The notes: generated from the letters alone by a model not told the origin. Counted from the first letter of the stretch, positions 26,845 to 39,970 are shown. The stretch: 64,000 nt of DNA from Cyclina sinensis (GCA_012932295.1 JAAONU010000011.1:47494352-47558351); one strand, 5' to 3'. Program-made: numbers and translations.

Positions 26845-26955
26845 TGTTTTTTTCTTTCAACTTGACTTCCTTCTGTCTGATTAATTTGCCCTTACTTTCG
26901 TATAGACAATCATTTCCGATGTAACTTCAAAAGTGTTCGGACTTCTTGCCATGAA
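26845..26955 (-). other. conserved spacer block, copy 2
   Basis: Counterpart of 12790-12910, sharing CAGAAGGAAGTCAAGTTG-type text on the minus strand. The frame that is open at 51.7 kb is interrupted here. Confidence 0.4.
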
Positions 26956-27390
26956 GAGACATAAGAATTTTATCAAAACAAAATTTATGCAATATCACTA
27001 TTTCTAAGTATTACTTGAAACAATTTATTGAATTTGGCTATTCCACCTAGCTAATGTCAAATTCGTCAGTTCCAATGCAACGAAAGTACATGCTGCATCT
27101 AAACACTCTAGATGACTATTTACTAAGGTGGACTAAAAACTTGCCATGTGTGATTAAACCCTCAAAAGAACCTTGTTTACGCGCGTTAAAAGTGGCATAA
27201 CACTAGAATAATATCATTTTCTTTGAAACTCTATAACTAACAAACTTAATTATTGGTTCTTCAATATTTATTTAAAAACTTATTCAAAGGGAAATTTTGC
27301 TTAAGACCCTTCATAATTTCTAGAAGAGGAACTTATTTTATTAACATATTTAATAATTCTTTGTAAATTCATAATGACCTATGCATCGGA

Positions 27391-27482
27391 CTTTATTTAT
27401 CGTCGGTACCGGTTGCCCATATGACAGACACCCCCTGCAGGTTTAAGTTATTTTAGGTTTTGGTGGGTAGTGCAAGATACAA
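27391..27482 (-). repeat. truncated SINE in spacer B-C
   Basis: Only the left end of the family is present ('cgtcggtaccggttgcccat' through 'gtgcaagatac'). The tRNA-like head is missing. Position corresponds to the copy at 13386. Confidence 0.65.
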
Positions 27483-27639
27483 CAATCCGATCGGTAAAAC
27501 CGACATATGCTCCCCGAAGCAGGAGCCAAAGGGACATGTGCAAGGCAAGAACATACAGGTAAAGTCATAAAGTGGACACATTTTATTTTTCATAAACAAA
27601 TAAAGATGTAAAGTAAATGTTTACTAATTATATCTTTAT

Positions 27640-28830
27640 CAGTCTGCAAGGGAGATAATTCAAAATCGGGGGAAAATTAAGATATGCTTTATGTACCCTG
27701 CACTCATCCTCACTGCCATCTACAACTATGTTAAGTTTAAACTAATTATCAGCTATAGTGTCTAAGTAAAGCTCCAGACAAGATTTTCCTAAAAGGGAAG
27801 ATAATTCAAAAACGGGAAAAAATAGAGCTATAGTTCTTTGGCACTGCACTCTGCGTCAATGCCCTCTACCACTGTGTGCAGTTTAAACAAATTATGTCAC
27901 AGCGTTTTCAGGTTATGCTCCGGACAATATTTTTCTAAAAGGGGAGATAATTGAAAAACGGGGAAAACAGAGTTATGGTTCTTTTGCACTGCACACCACC
28001 TCAATGCCCTCTACAACTGTGTGCAGTTTAAACAAATTATGTCCAAGGGTTTTCAGGTTATGCTCCAGCCAAGATTTTTCTAAAAGGGGAGATAGTTCAA
28101 AAACGGGGAAAAATAGAGTTATAGTTCTTTTTCTCTGCATTTCGCCTCAATACCCTACCACTGTGTGCAGTTTAAACAAATTATCTCCAAGGGTTTTCAG
28201 GTTATGCTCCAGACAAGATTTTTCTAAAAGAGGGGATAATTCAAAAACGGGAGAAAAATAGAGTTATGTTTTTTTTCACTACAGTTCGCCTCTATGCCCT
28301 ACCACTGTGTGCAGTTTAAACAAATTATCTCCAAGGGTTTTCAGGTTATGCTCCAGACAATATTTTTCTAAAGCGGGAGATAATTTAAAAACGGGAGAAA
28401 ATAGAGTTATGGTTCTCTGGCACCGCACTGTGCGTCAATACCCTCTACCACTGTGGGCAGTTTAAACAAATTATGTCCAAGCGTTTTCAGGTTATGCTCC
28501 GGACAAGATTTTTCTAAAACGGGAGAAAATTCAAAAACGGGGCAAAACAGAGTTATGTTTCTTTGGCAATGCACTCCGCCTTAATGCACTCTACAACTGT
28601 GTGCAGTTTAAAAAAATTATGTCCAAGGGTTGTCAGGATATGCTCCGGACAAGACTTTTCTAAAAGGGGAGATAATTTAAAAACGGGGCAAAATAGAGTT
28701 ATGGTTCTTCGGCACTGCACTCCGCCTTAATACCCTCTGCAGTTTAAACAAATTATTTCCAAGCGTTTTCAGGTTATGCTCTGGACAAGATTTTTCCAGG
28801 GGAATCACCTTCAATATTTTGTATGTTGCG
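27640..28830. repeat. tandem satellite array, ~145-bp unit
   Basis: Repeated units are anchored by '(g)gttttcaggttatgctcc' at about 27903, 28048, 28191, 28336, 28492, 28628 and 28764, with a diverged first unit near 27766. Each unit also has 'gtgtgcagtttaaacaaatt' and 'aaaacgggga'. Spacing runs from 136 to 156 bp. Open frames across it, such as 28004-28261, repeat with the unit and are not genes. Confidence 0.9.
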
Positions 28831-28849
28831 TTTTCTCGTCTTTTGTTCA

Positions 28850-29245
28850 AATGATGTTCCCTGGGGTCAACATTGGCCATCTTCTGGGGGTCCTATATGT
28901 GTAAAATATTGAATCTTTGTTAATCTTCTTGTGAAGCTTAGGACCGTAGATAGTTTGCATGGAGCATCATCTATAGGTTTTTTACCAAGCATGTTCAAAT
29001 TATGCCTTTATTGACACTGCCAAGGGTTCGCTTGTTTCTTACAAAGGCTTATTTAATTTAAACGAAATAAGAATTCGTTAAATCGAACTAAGATTTCGTT
29101 TAAACGAAATAAAATAAATGCGACAACAAAAAGTTAAGTCTAATGTCAATTTAGGGGCTCCGTAGGAAGATCATTGGATAGTTTCTGTTCACTGTAGTAA
29201 AACAATGGGTTTTAGTTCGGGAGATTTTTTGTCATGCTGTGCGCA
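28850..29245 (+). repeat. fragment of the dispersed 165-bp-unit bivalve repeat plus duplicated flank
   Basis: Matches 15050-15440 in the previous spacer, including 'gcatggagcatcatctatag', 'aggggctccgtaggaaga' and 'gtttctgttcactgtagtaa'. A palindromic TTTCGTTTAAACGAAA motif (29095-29110) lies inside. Confidence 0.55.
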
Positions 29246-31965
29246 TTTCGCACCGAGTAAACAGAAATTCGTGTAGTAATTAGATACATTAATTGATTTT
29301 TAAGATTTTTGTAACTAAATAATACGGATCCATAATGTGAAAATAATTGAACACTCTCTGAAAACCAGAAGAAAAATAAAACGCATTATTCAGAAGACAC
29401 TAATGACTTATTAGTACTTTGTAGTGAAGAAAAAGTAGATGCAGACAACCAGAAGTTTAGACCTATATCAACTGGCACGCACCAGTGCTGGCTTGATACT
29501 AAAACTTAAACTACCGACTTAGCAGCGGACAGTGCAGGTCCTATTCTTGATAGATCTGGCCGGAAAAAAAAAGATACGTCTGGTTCTAGCATTTACAAAA
29601 AATAAATATTTGCGTGTATATTTATGTGCGTTAGAATTTCTAACATTATAGTTCCTGACATTCATTTCTACTTGGTTCATGTTGAGAGAACATTTTTCTC
29701 TCTGCACCACTATGACATCGAACTCTATCTACCTGTTACTACTACTATCCTTCATTGATAACTAACAATTTCCCTCTGCGGTGTTCCAATTGGCAACATA
29801 GCTTTAGTGTAGGGATGACGATATCTAAAATGGCTCTCGTTCGTCATAAAAACTTACAGAAAGAAATACAAGATATTTTAACTAGATTTGAGTATTGCCT
29901 AACAATGACAACAACCACGAAATGATGAAATTGTTAATTCACATGTATCAAGTCGTTTCTTTACATTTTTCTTAAACTATTTAACACTTCTGCTTTCATT
30001 TAATATCTTTTGCTTTCGGTATGAATACCCCAGTACCTCGGTGGGGGCACACCATTGTATTTTATATCACATGCCCAGCAGTTTTTATATCTGTGACCAT
30101 GCTGTTTGACCTTTTTGAGGTCATGCTGCTCTATTTCAGTATTCTTTTCTTCGACAGCCACTTTGCTTTCAACAAGATCATCTTTGAAATTACGAGTGTC
30201 AATGGATTTCAAGGTTTCTTCTGGATTTTTTGTTTCGTCATCATGTAATGTCTTGTAAAGGCTCAATTCAGACAATACATACAATGCAATAACTGTAACT
30301 AAACCAAGAAACATGCCTAGAGCGCCGTAACCGATGGTGTCTCGTGTTCTGTAATTCAAACATAATTGCTGCTCCGAATTCCCAAGAAAGCAATCACAGT
30401 CCGAATAATACATGTGTGGATCGATCTGGAAGAAAAAATCTTTACATATTGTATCAAAATAACTACAAAAATCTAGAGTATTGTAACGAGCATGATGCGT
30501 TATCTACCATCAATTAAAGACATAAGATGAAGTAATGTTTTTCACTTGCATGATCAACTTTCATCTTCAAATGATTTCCTTTGTTGACAGTAATTTAATT
30601 TTTTAACACCATCGAAATTACACTTTACACTACTGAAAATAAGAAATATCAAATGGATATTAAGTGTTTTTTTCTACGAATTCACAAGGCATTGTTATCA
30701 AAAAGTAGGCCTACCATAAATGATCAATTCGCGTTGCTTTTATTCTCGTGGTGTATGCACAGGTCGCACCCTCCCAACCGCCAGTACAGGAACATGTGAA
30801 ATATGTACTGTTATAACTATGGCATCTACCATTGTTCCTACATGGCGTAGAAATACAGGAATCCATACCTTCAACAAAAAGCAAAGTTTTTACTCATCGG
30901 TCTGCTATACTTCTTTGTAAATTGCAAAATAAGTTATAAACGCTCTTTAGGTAGTTGGATCCCGTACTTTGAAGAATACAACCGTTTCATTGTGATACAA
31001 TATCAAAAGTACAGAAAAGAGACAAGTACAGAAACCAATTAACGGTTACATCAAAAATGATGAAAGGTCAATGTTATGAAAACAAATAAACAAACAGAAT
31101 GTAATATATAAACCGGAGTTTTCTGCAATTCTATCAAATTGAATGTCAGTAGATCCAAAAGATATATACAAAGGTAAAGCTTTAAATTCTAGTAGAATAC
31201 TTCATGCAATATAGGATGCCTACCAGATTGACAGATTTCTCCTGTAAACGCTGCTGGGGAGAGGAAAGGGTTCACTAAATCAGTACAATTACCGTCGTTC
31301 AAACATGGGCTATGCAAGCAATCGTCAACGTCTGGAGAATGAATATGATTATACAACATGCGTACACGTAGCTTTAAAACAACAACAAAAAGCCAAGAAG
31401 CCTAGATATAATTGACATTCCTTTGATCATAGTCTTAAGTTTTAATGCCAATTGTCTTGTTGTAGTGAAAGCAACCCAGACTTTGCTCTTATAACAATTT
31501 ATGAAATTTTGAGAAGAAAATACAAACACATTCTGGGCCATGCTAAATGTGAATGAATATCGTATAAGAACACTGACGGAATAAAATGATTGTCAGTTTT
31601 TATTTTTGTCGTAAAACGAATCTAGTTTATATTTACCAATTTCACAAAATACACCGCTATATCCCATCCGACAACCACAGAAGAAGCTATTGATAAGGTT
31701 AAAACATGTTCCATTGTTTGTACAAGGGCCACTATTGCCACTATTGCTTTTGTCGAGATCTGCAAATGTAAGATTAAGATCATACACCCGTTATTGCAAA
31801 TTTTAGGAAAGCTGTAGAAACGACTCAAGTTATTTAATTTAAAGTTTACATTTCCCGTTTCTTGCCAATGCATTAATGACTCATGTAAAAAATAAATATA
31901 ATATGCATGAAACTATACTGGGAAGAAAATACATGAATGAATTCATCCTGACTTGAGCAACCCCG

Positions 31966-32010
31966 TCACTTGTTTCGGTTATAGTGTCGGCATACCCAGG
32001 CAGGCCATTC
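31966..32010 (-). pseudogene. relic half EGF exon in gene C
   Basis: The plus strand matches the donor-side half of the 'CHDQ' EGF exon class ('cacttgtttcgg...gtgtcggcatacccaggcag'). It then diverges, with no acceptor-side half. Read as a dead duplicate exon. Confidence 0.5.
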
Positions 32011-35000
32011 TATTCTTATTACTCCATGCTGAATATTTTTAACTTAAACATGAAATATCAAAATCAACAAACAATAGTACAATGAAACAGAAAAAAAACT
32101 GGCAAGCGTGATTTATGTTTTCATGATAATTATTTCGCAGAAAGCTTTATAGATATATATTTCATTAAACTAGCAGTTCTAATCTCAATGCATTCAAGAC
32201 TCGTCTGAAATACTTTGATATATATAGAGACAGAGAGCCAAATACAATCTGTCAACATTATGAATAATATTTGAATTATATTCCTGTATCTCACCTGTTT
32301 CACAGACACTACCTGTGTATCCAGGGAGACATTCACACACGTAACTATTGAGCTGATCAAAGCACGACGCGTTGTTAAAACATGGCATACTCTGACACCC
32401 ATCAGTGTCTAAAGACAGACAAAAAAAATGACGTTTCTTTTATTTTTGTCACTGAAAAGTGATTTTTCTTTATCACACATGAAAAATCAAACTCATCGAA
32501 CTCTTTAAACATAGTAAACAAAAGTTTCTGAAATAAAGGGTAAATGTATTTTCTTTATATACAAATGAAATACAGGGATCCAAATTATATCATTCAAAAT
32601 TACGGTTTATTTTTCAGATACATTCTTTTATCTTGCTCACCTGTTTCACAGACAGTGCCAGTATACCCAAGGAGACATTTACACACAAAACTATTGACTT
32701 GATCATGGCACGTTGCGTTGTTTAAACATGGCATACTCTGACATTCATCAATATCTAAAGACACAGTCATGCACAAGCTGATATCATATTCATTATTCTC
32801 AATAAAAACTGACATTGTTCACATACACATGGCACATTCATTTTACCAAACTTTATGTATTTTGTATAATTGGTAATGAAATAGATAGCAAGTGTGATTT
32901 TTACTTTTATAATTATTTTGTTGTTAAGCCTACATGATAAACGGCATTAAGTAAACTTGCAATTTTCCTTTTCGTTGATTTTCAATGCATAACTAATTTG
33001 TGGAAGCAAACTGAAATACAGGAACCAAATACAATCTCTACAAATAATAATTCACTTTTGTGAAATATTCTCAGAAATGTTCTTACTTGCTTCACAGACA
33101 ATGCCAGTGTACCCAGGCAACCATTCACACACAAAATTATTGTCCTGATCATGGCATTTTGCGCTGTTTAGACATGGCGTACTCTTACACTCATCGATAT
33201 CTGAACACAAAACAATCTGAAATCTTATCTATTATTATCACTGAAAACTGAATTGTTTACTTACATACGAAAGATCAATTTCGTCAAATATTCAAATGGA
33301 TTAGTACAATGGATATATACATGCATTCAAAAGATGTACCGTAAAATAATATTCCATTTTCATTTTTCACTTAGAATTAAGAGAATAAAGTATTTCTTTT
33401 AATTAATTAAGTTATTGTTATAGACGCATTAGTGTTCATTTTGAAACATAAGTAAAGAGGTAAATATACAAAGTTTATTTACCAGTTTCACAAAAGATGC
33501 CGGTGTATCCACCTAAGCAAGAGCATGTGAAGGAATCCGAGATTCCAACACGCGAGCACGTGGCGTTGTTCCTGCTACAGGGGTCAATATCAAAAACATG
33601 TAATAAGCAGTTTTGCTTCTTTGATATCTAAACTGAAGAAATAAGATATTTTATCAACTACAAACAACAACAACAAAAACAAAACAAACACACAAAAAAA
33701 ATGAACAAGAAGAAAAAAAATGCTGTATGCAAGTATGTAGGTTATATCGATATGCATAAGAAAAAATGCAGCCATACAACTTACCAAATGCATTTATTTG
33801 GACACAGTGAGGGTCAGAATTAAGCCTGTAAATGTAACCAAACAAAATAAAACAATTACAGAACACACAAGCAACGATGATACAAAATCTGCAAAAAATG
33901 ACAATCACAGATTGAAACATTGGTCTTTAAACAATGTTTGGAGTTTCCATTAAGCTTGACACCAGTACAAGTAAAAGGTATTTAAAAGTAAAATAATTAT
34001 GTATTAAGATGATTAAACTTTTCTACGTGGCTCAATATTTATCAAGAGTATGTGAGACGTTATATAAGCTAGATGTAATAAGAATTACCCAAAAGCGTCA
34101 GTAGCATCAGCGCATAAAGTATGGCGTCAAACTTGTGCCATGCTAGGAGTCCAAGTTACAGCGAAATGGTAAACGTCACAATTTCCTGCTACAGAGCTTA
34201 CTGCAGACTTCTGTATTCCATGTGGACCAGGCAGAGCAAATGATGTAATGCTTGAAGGAAAGCAAAACTACAATGTTTAACAACATATAGGGCAAATATT
34301 CAGTTTATCAGTTGCATTGGTCTTCTTCTTGCTACATTTAGAAAAACAAAAATTGTAAACTTCAAGGTCAGGGACAACAAACGTTTGAAGTTATTAAAAA
34401 GTATTACAGAACATTACTTTTCTCCGACTGACAACACGTAGAACTCAACAGTAATTTTGTATCCTTGGTGTATATCTATGTCTCTTGTACCCGATGGAGT
34501 TGGTACAACAAATATTGGTATGTCATTACACTGCCTTGATGTGATGTCTGGCGTTTCTAAAAGAAACTGAAAAGAAAAGTATTTGGATACTAAGAAACGT
34601 ATTTTTTTTATCTCTTTCAGCTTATTATCTTTTTTATTGAAATATCTAAATTTAAGATAGGGTTTACTTAAATATCTTTCTTAAGGAATCGATTTGATAT
34701 TGAGAATGTTAATATTGTAATTAACACCTAGATATTATTTTAGATTCTGAACAACTTACCTGAACAGGAACGCTGGAAAGAACATCACTTGTTGTATATT
34801 TGTCACCATCACCATTTAGGGTGATAGCGGATTTTGGCATGTCGTGCAACTACATAAATTCCCCCCGATTTATGATCGCCAAGAGGGTCAGCGTGCAGGC
34901 ATTCTGTTAAAATAAATATTCGCGTAACGTGTACGTAAGTATGGGGCCTCATTTTATACCATATTTAATAATCTCAATATATTTTCACGAGTCATTTACT

Positions 35001-35193
35001 GTTATCTCGAACATTATATAGCTGAATTGACGAATAAAGGTCCTACAACTGGAACCATTTACTGGTTGATCACATATTTATTTTGTATATTTCTTTCCTA
35101 ATATTGTTCAAGTTTCTTGGGAAGAAAATGTGCATCCGATTCATTTATTTCAAATGAGTTTGCATAAAAATAATAATGAGATCTCCCAAAGTC

Positions 35194-35450
35194 CAGGCGC
35201 GTAGCTGCCTATACGCGAGTACGCAGCTGAATCCACATTATTTTGACAAAAAAAAAATAAACGAAAGTAAAGCTATTCATCTCCATTTTTATGCTAAAAT
35301 AAATGGATTTTCGTTGGTCAAGAAAGCTCTCCGGAGGCCCCAAAAAGCACCAAATTGCACCATTTATTTCAAAATTTTCAGGGGGGTCATGCCCCCTGAC
35401 CCCCTAGATTATTTTGAATCCACATTCTTTATAGGCTAGCTACGCGCCTG
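35194..35450. mobile_element. 257-bp MITE-like element in intron 4 of pseudogene C
   Basis: Terminal inverted repeats CAGGCGCGTAGCTGCCTAT (left) and its near-complement at the right end (35431-35450) are flanked by 5-bp direct repeats AAGTC (35189-35193 and 35451-35455). The interior has 'ggggtcatgccccctgaccc'. No coding capacity. Superfamily not assigned. Confidence 0.75.
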
Positions 35451-37393
35451 AAGTCTGATAAAATAGTTTGTGGCCTTCATGTCAAAGGTGCTGCTATTAA
35501 AAGGGTTGCTCGATAAACTGCTTTCATATCCTATTGCTCAAAAGGCATAGGAATCTCGCCACGAAAATATAGCATCATATAAGACTGACTGAGTAACATA
35601 GATTTCTAGCAGATGTTTACGCGTCCAGTAAGTCTACTACATACGCCTAAAAATAATGTTCGACTTAAATTATGAACTCATCATACGGAATCCAGAAAAG
35701 CCTGTTGATTGGGATAGCATTACAAACAGAATTGCACGCAGCTCCATTCGCCAATCTACATCGTTTATTGTCGCCGTCAGCATCTGACACTTGCAGTTTT
35801 ATCGTTCTTGAACACCCATATTTAATGCTACAAATAAAACAGAACAATAACTTACATTAAAGCAACACACCAAAGGCTGAGGAAACGGCTATAGTAATTT
35901 CAGTCCAGCACAAATAAAGCTAAATAAGTAGAAGCACATGCACACATATTTTAAGCTTCTGCTGACAAATTAAGTCTTTTTTGATACATCTACAGGAAGA
36001 AAGAAAAAACATTTGTCATTTCCGGTTGAAAATGTAATGCTTCGATAAGAACAGTGTTTATACATAACAATGTACGAAGTCTTATGACATGTTTTATTGT
36101 TCAAAACCTTGGTGTATTTAAAATAACACGCAACAACTAAGAACAGATTTCTTAAAAAAATAAGATCTAATTGTATCTTATTACCTGTAGATAGGGTATC
36201 CGTTGTAGACTGGGCTTGAGTTCGGCTTACGTATATCCGATCTTTTACGTAAATCCAATTTAGTGGCAATAGTCCAGGAAGGAAAACTGACATTTGTGCC
36301 AAAGCTTAAACTTATCCAGCAGCAATCATTATACCTAAAATAAGATTAAATCTGTACTAGAGAAAAGTCAGTAAAGTTTTTTAGCATACATCCATTCCGA
36401 TTTATGCTCTGTACATGAATCTGATGACAGAATTACAGCTTTTAATTTACTCTTTAACTTTTGTTTTGTTTTAAATTTTTTGTTTTCCAGTGAAAGAAAT
36501 TTAGATGAAGAAGACTTTATATAACATTAGCTGATATAATTGTTAAATTGTTTGTTGTTATTGTTAAACTTTTTCGTAATTTCTACCAAATAATTTCATG
36601 AAAAAAGGTTGTATAGACCAAAGACGATAATTCTTACTGTACAGTGAATGGTCCAGCGTGTGAAAATGTGAAATTGAACTTATATTCTCCCTGCTCCCAG
36701 TTATGTGACTCACTGGTTGAACTGCACGTATAACCAGCATTAGAAATCGTTGTTGGTCCTTCATTTTTACTTGTATATGTCCACGGAAATGTACGGTTAT
36801 TTACATACTGTCCAAGATAATCGTTTGTGCACCCGGCACCATTTCCGTAGGTCCATCCTACTTTGTAGGTAAACTCAACCTTGAACTAAAATATATGGTA
36901 TAATGTAAGTTTAAAATCAGTACCAGAAATTATCATTTTATCATTAAGATGATAAAGGTGAATAAAAGGTACAATAAAATAGAGGAAAATCAACTGTTAA
37001 GAGAAACACTTTATTAAATCAAAATACCTTAATTTCTTAATATATATATATGTTTCGACCAAATGTTATTTAACAAACGTAACATCTGGTTGCTTGTCTG
37101 TCTGTTTGTTTGTTGTTTTTTTTCTTTCTTTCTTTCCCTTGTTTAATTCCAAAAATTTAACCGGTAGAAAATTCGTCGTTTTTTTACCGTTTTTAAACAC
37201 TAAAATATTGAATTTATTTTCAATTTACTTGAAATCATGAAATCTGTGTCCCCAGTCGGCTTCCAGATTATCGTGCCGCCTCGAAAGTGATTGCATCTAC
37301 ACATTTCTATCATAACACATAGGAGTGTTGCAAACAACATTGCAAACCGACACCCCAACTTTGTAAGAAACTCAAGTCTGTAGGGCTGCATGT

Positions 37394-37400
37394 TTTTATA
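37394..37400 (-). promoter_or_regulatory. TATA box of pseudogene C
   Basis: The minus strand reads CAGTATAAAAACATG. It is 60 nt upstream of the conserved ATG at 37340. An in-frame ATG at 37391 lies too close to the TATA box to be transcribed from this promoter, so I prefer 37340. Confidence 0.6.
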
Positions 37401-37440
37401 CTGTCACTAACACTTATTTTTTAAAAAGAAACTTGCTGAT

Positions 37441-37464
37441 AAGGAGGGATGTCTCAAAAGTAAA
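37441..37464 (-). promoter_or_regulatory. conserved upstream promoter block, pseudogene C
   Basis: The plus strand reads aaggagggatgtctcaaaag followed by taaa. Same element as in A, B and D, here 41 nt upstream of the TATA box. Confidence 0.55.
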
Positions 37465-38180
37465 GATAACATAACCAAACACTTTTTAAAGGAAATGAAA
37501 TACAACTGCGTAATACTAATACTATGCAGAAATAAATCTGGACGTTACAAATCTGGAAATGCGTTTAAGACATTTGATCTAATGAAATCATAAAAGTATT
37601 TACTCAACGAACCAATCATTACATAAATAAGTATTTCATTAAAACAGAAACACGGCCATCCAAAATAAAAACTGCGACAACAACAACAAAACATTTCTAG
37701 TAGAGAACAGGACATTGCATGGGTATAACGATAAACAGTTTCTTTTATTGCTTCACACCAATGATTGTTTGATAACAGTGTTTAAAGTACCAGAAAGATA
37801 TTCGTCGATAAACCCTCGACTGCTCGTTTTCCCTGTTCAGAGACATTAACGCAATGCATGAATCATATACTTGTTTAAATGTTTCAAAGACTTAAATTAT
37901 CCCAATTCTTCCTGCAACGAATAAAAACTTCCCTCAGTTATAAAACGACTGATATTTTTGGACTATTTCATTTCTTTAATTTGTTAACCCGTCATTTAAC
38001 AAGTCATTGTTTACTCAAAGCAGTCGTTATATTTGTTTTCTTGATTATGTAATGCTCATTTATCAATATTTCATCTTTATTTTTCTTTGATGCATACAGA
38101 ACAAAGTCCAGTTTAACATCAGATAAACATTTAAAATACATACTGCAAATGCATAAGCATTTCCAAACAAATATTTATCC

Positions 38181-38360
38181 TGCTGGAGGGCAGGCAGTAG
38201 TGTTTGCCATTTGCGACCAGTGCAGACCATGATCTACGTGCACATCTGTGCAGCCTGATCATGATCTGCACTGTTCACTATCAATATTTTTATAGCTAAT
38301 ACCCCTATAAATAGTAAATGGTACTGCCCAACTTGAAAGATAGACAAGTCCATTTTAGAA
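38181..38360. repeat. short dispersed bivalve repeat
   Basis: Contains 'gtgtttgccatttgcgacca', 'gtgcagaccatgatctacgt' and 'cagcctgatcatgatctgca', internally palindromic text of a type I recognise as common in bivalve genomes. Only one copy is in this window, so the boundaries are uncertain. Confidence 0.45.
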
Positions 38361-39565
38361 ACTCAGAGTTTACAGACTCTCCCTAAGCACATGATTAAGA
38401 AGTAACATTTTCAGCTATTAGGTAGGTAGCTTCAAACTTCCTCAGGGATGAGAGTCTCCTGTGACCTCTTGCGTTTCAATCTTCCGGTGCAAGAACCTCT
38501 CTGATTCAACTAGGAAGTCGTCGAGCGCGAACAATATAATCTATAGAACGGTGATTTCCCTCTTCGATTAAAAAGAATAATGCATTTGATAAAATATTGT
38601 TCAAGTATTGCCCAAAAGAGAATAAGGCTTTGAAAAGCATTATCCTTTACACGCTTGATACACAAGATAACAAAGCATAACACGTAATTAAGGGAACGAT
38701 GAAAGGTAATTCTAAATTGTTTAAACGTTTCATGCCACATAACTACCTAATACACTCGCCTGAGACAAAGATCCATTCACAAAACCTAACATCATCAAAT
38801 ATTTTGTTTTCTTTTCTTTTTTTAAAAAATAAAGTTTTGAATGCAATAATTATGTGTTATTTGAATAACCTTAAAAGCATTTGTTTGATACTCTACTCGG
38901 ACAACTTCATTTCGCGATTAAATGTAGTCATCCTAAGACCATATCACCCGTTCCGTTCCTCAAAAGACATAAAACATTCTTAGTTCTTGCATATTTGATT
39001 GCTGCTTTAAATTATCTAAAACAAATATTGTATGCTGAAAAGTATTATGCATGAGCTTCCGACCAGGAGACCCAGCTCTCGATTCTGAACTAGCTAACCC
39101 TTATGTGCTTTTCTGTAAAGTCCAGAAAATAATTGGTTGGGTAACCATTGTATGCAAACATTAGGCAATGAGATGGGACCATTGCATCGGAAATGTAGAA
39201 TAGATATACATACAAATATATGTCGTCGTTTTCTTTAAAAAATCGTTTTGAATATTCATGAAAGCTGAGAAATACATTATGTGTATTTTGTTGACCCAGA
39301 CCAGTGCTCGAGCAAACCAAACCAAAACATTTCACAGTCGGTTACAAAAATTTTCAAACTTCATCTGTTTAAATGATGTATTTGGTTTCCAGGGCCAACA
39401 TGGTACGTAAGTTTTTCTTTACTCTTATTAATGTTAGATAAGCAATAGGTTAAGTTTTCCTTTGAAAACGTTTGCATAAACACAGAAATGTTCACGACCA
39501 TAAAAGATGAAACAAAACCCCCTTATGTATAACATTATTGTTCTTTGGTCGCAACAAGGGTTTCC

Positions 39566-39589
39566 AAAAAAAAAAAAAAAAAAAAAAAA
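39566..39589 (+). repeat. poly-A run
   Basis: An uninterrupted A run. It could be the tail of an old retroposed sequence or a simple repeat; nothing upstream identifies a parent. Confidence 0.85.
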
Positions 39590-39970
39590 CATGACATTTT
39601 TTTTATTAACTGATAATATATTAGAAGTTAACTATAACTAAAGTGTTCGTTTGAACAAGGCAGAATGTACTGACTTGGTGGGTGAATACACAATTTAAGT
39701 GTACACCTTAATCTACTGGACAACACTGCGCACAATGTAACTCTTGCAACACAGCTACTGTTGACACAGTTCAATGATCATGATAAGTGAGGCTTGTATA
39801 CGTTAAATATCAGACTCAAGCTTACTCCTGATGCAACATACATTACGAATTGTAAAAAAGGTCAGTTACTTTATGCTTGTCATTGCAAGTTTTAAAGTAT
39901 TAAAGTACATTTTTGGGTAGAACAAGAAATACCTTTAAGATGGCTATGTTTTTTGTTTTCGTATTTTTTT

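Larger units (their letters stand above)
24461..29999. other. spacer between gene B and gene C
   Basis: No supportable gene. 24461-27390 duplicates the spacer upstream of gene A. Within it, a block of about 150 bp ('actacttacataaaatat' to 'accgtgatcactaaag') is tandemly doubled (about 24785-24950 and 24955-25115), whereas spacer A-B has it once. Then come a truncated SINE, a tandem satellite and a fragment of the dispersed bivalve repeat. 29390-29960 resembles 16420-16960 next to gene B. Confidence 0.6.
30000..37340 (-). pseudogene. Gene C: decayed copy of the EGF receptor-like gene
   Basis: Fourteen-exon ancestry is clear but the copy is broken. Recognisable exons: 37340 to about 37238, 36879-36638, 36334-36185, 35827 to about 35692, 34903-34760, 34566-34418, 34250-34089, 33825-33785, 33590-33483, 33200-33087, 32754-32641, 32408-32295, 31759-31637, 31331-31224, 30868-30715, 30425-30000. 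Lesions seen: exon 1 has no GT at the conserved donor; exon 4 has no donor; exon 5 has deletions and an in-frame TAG (34850-34852); exon 7 has GGA changed to TGA (34127-34129); the first EGF exon has acceptor AG changed to TG (33591-33592); the 155-nt exon is 154 nt long, giving a frameshift near 30750. Several EGF modules have lost cysteines, and exon 2 has lost its CxxxC pair. The last exon is still open with TM helix and [13 protein letters not shown]. It carries more EGF exons than A, B or D. Sequencing error could explain one lesion but hardly all. Confidence 0.85.

Noticed and set aside
28004..28261. 85-codon frame with internal repeat
   Set aside because: Reads through two satellite units whose period happens to stay in frame.
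27640..28830. CRISPR-like regular repeats
   Set aside because: Units are ~145-bp head-to-tail satellite monomers without unique spacers, in a eukaryotic context.
37341..37391. Upstream in-frame ATG of gene C (MQPYRLEFL...)
   Set aside because: Lies only 3 nt from the TATA box, so upstream of the likely start site; the ATG at 37340 matches the other copies.
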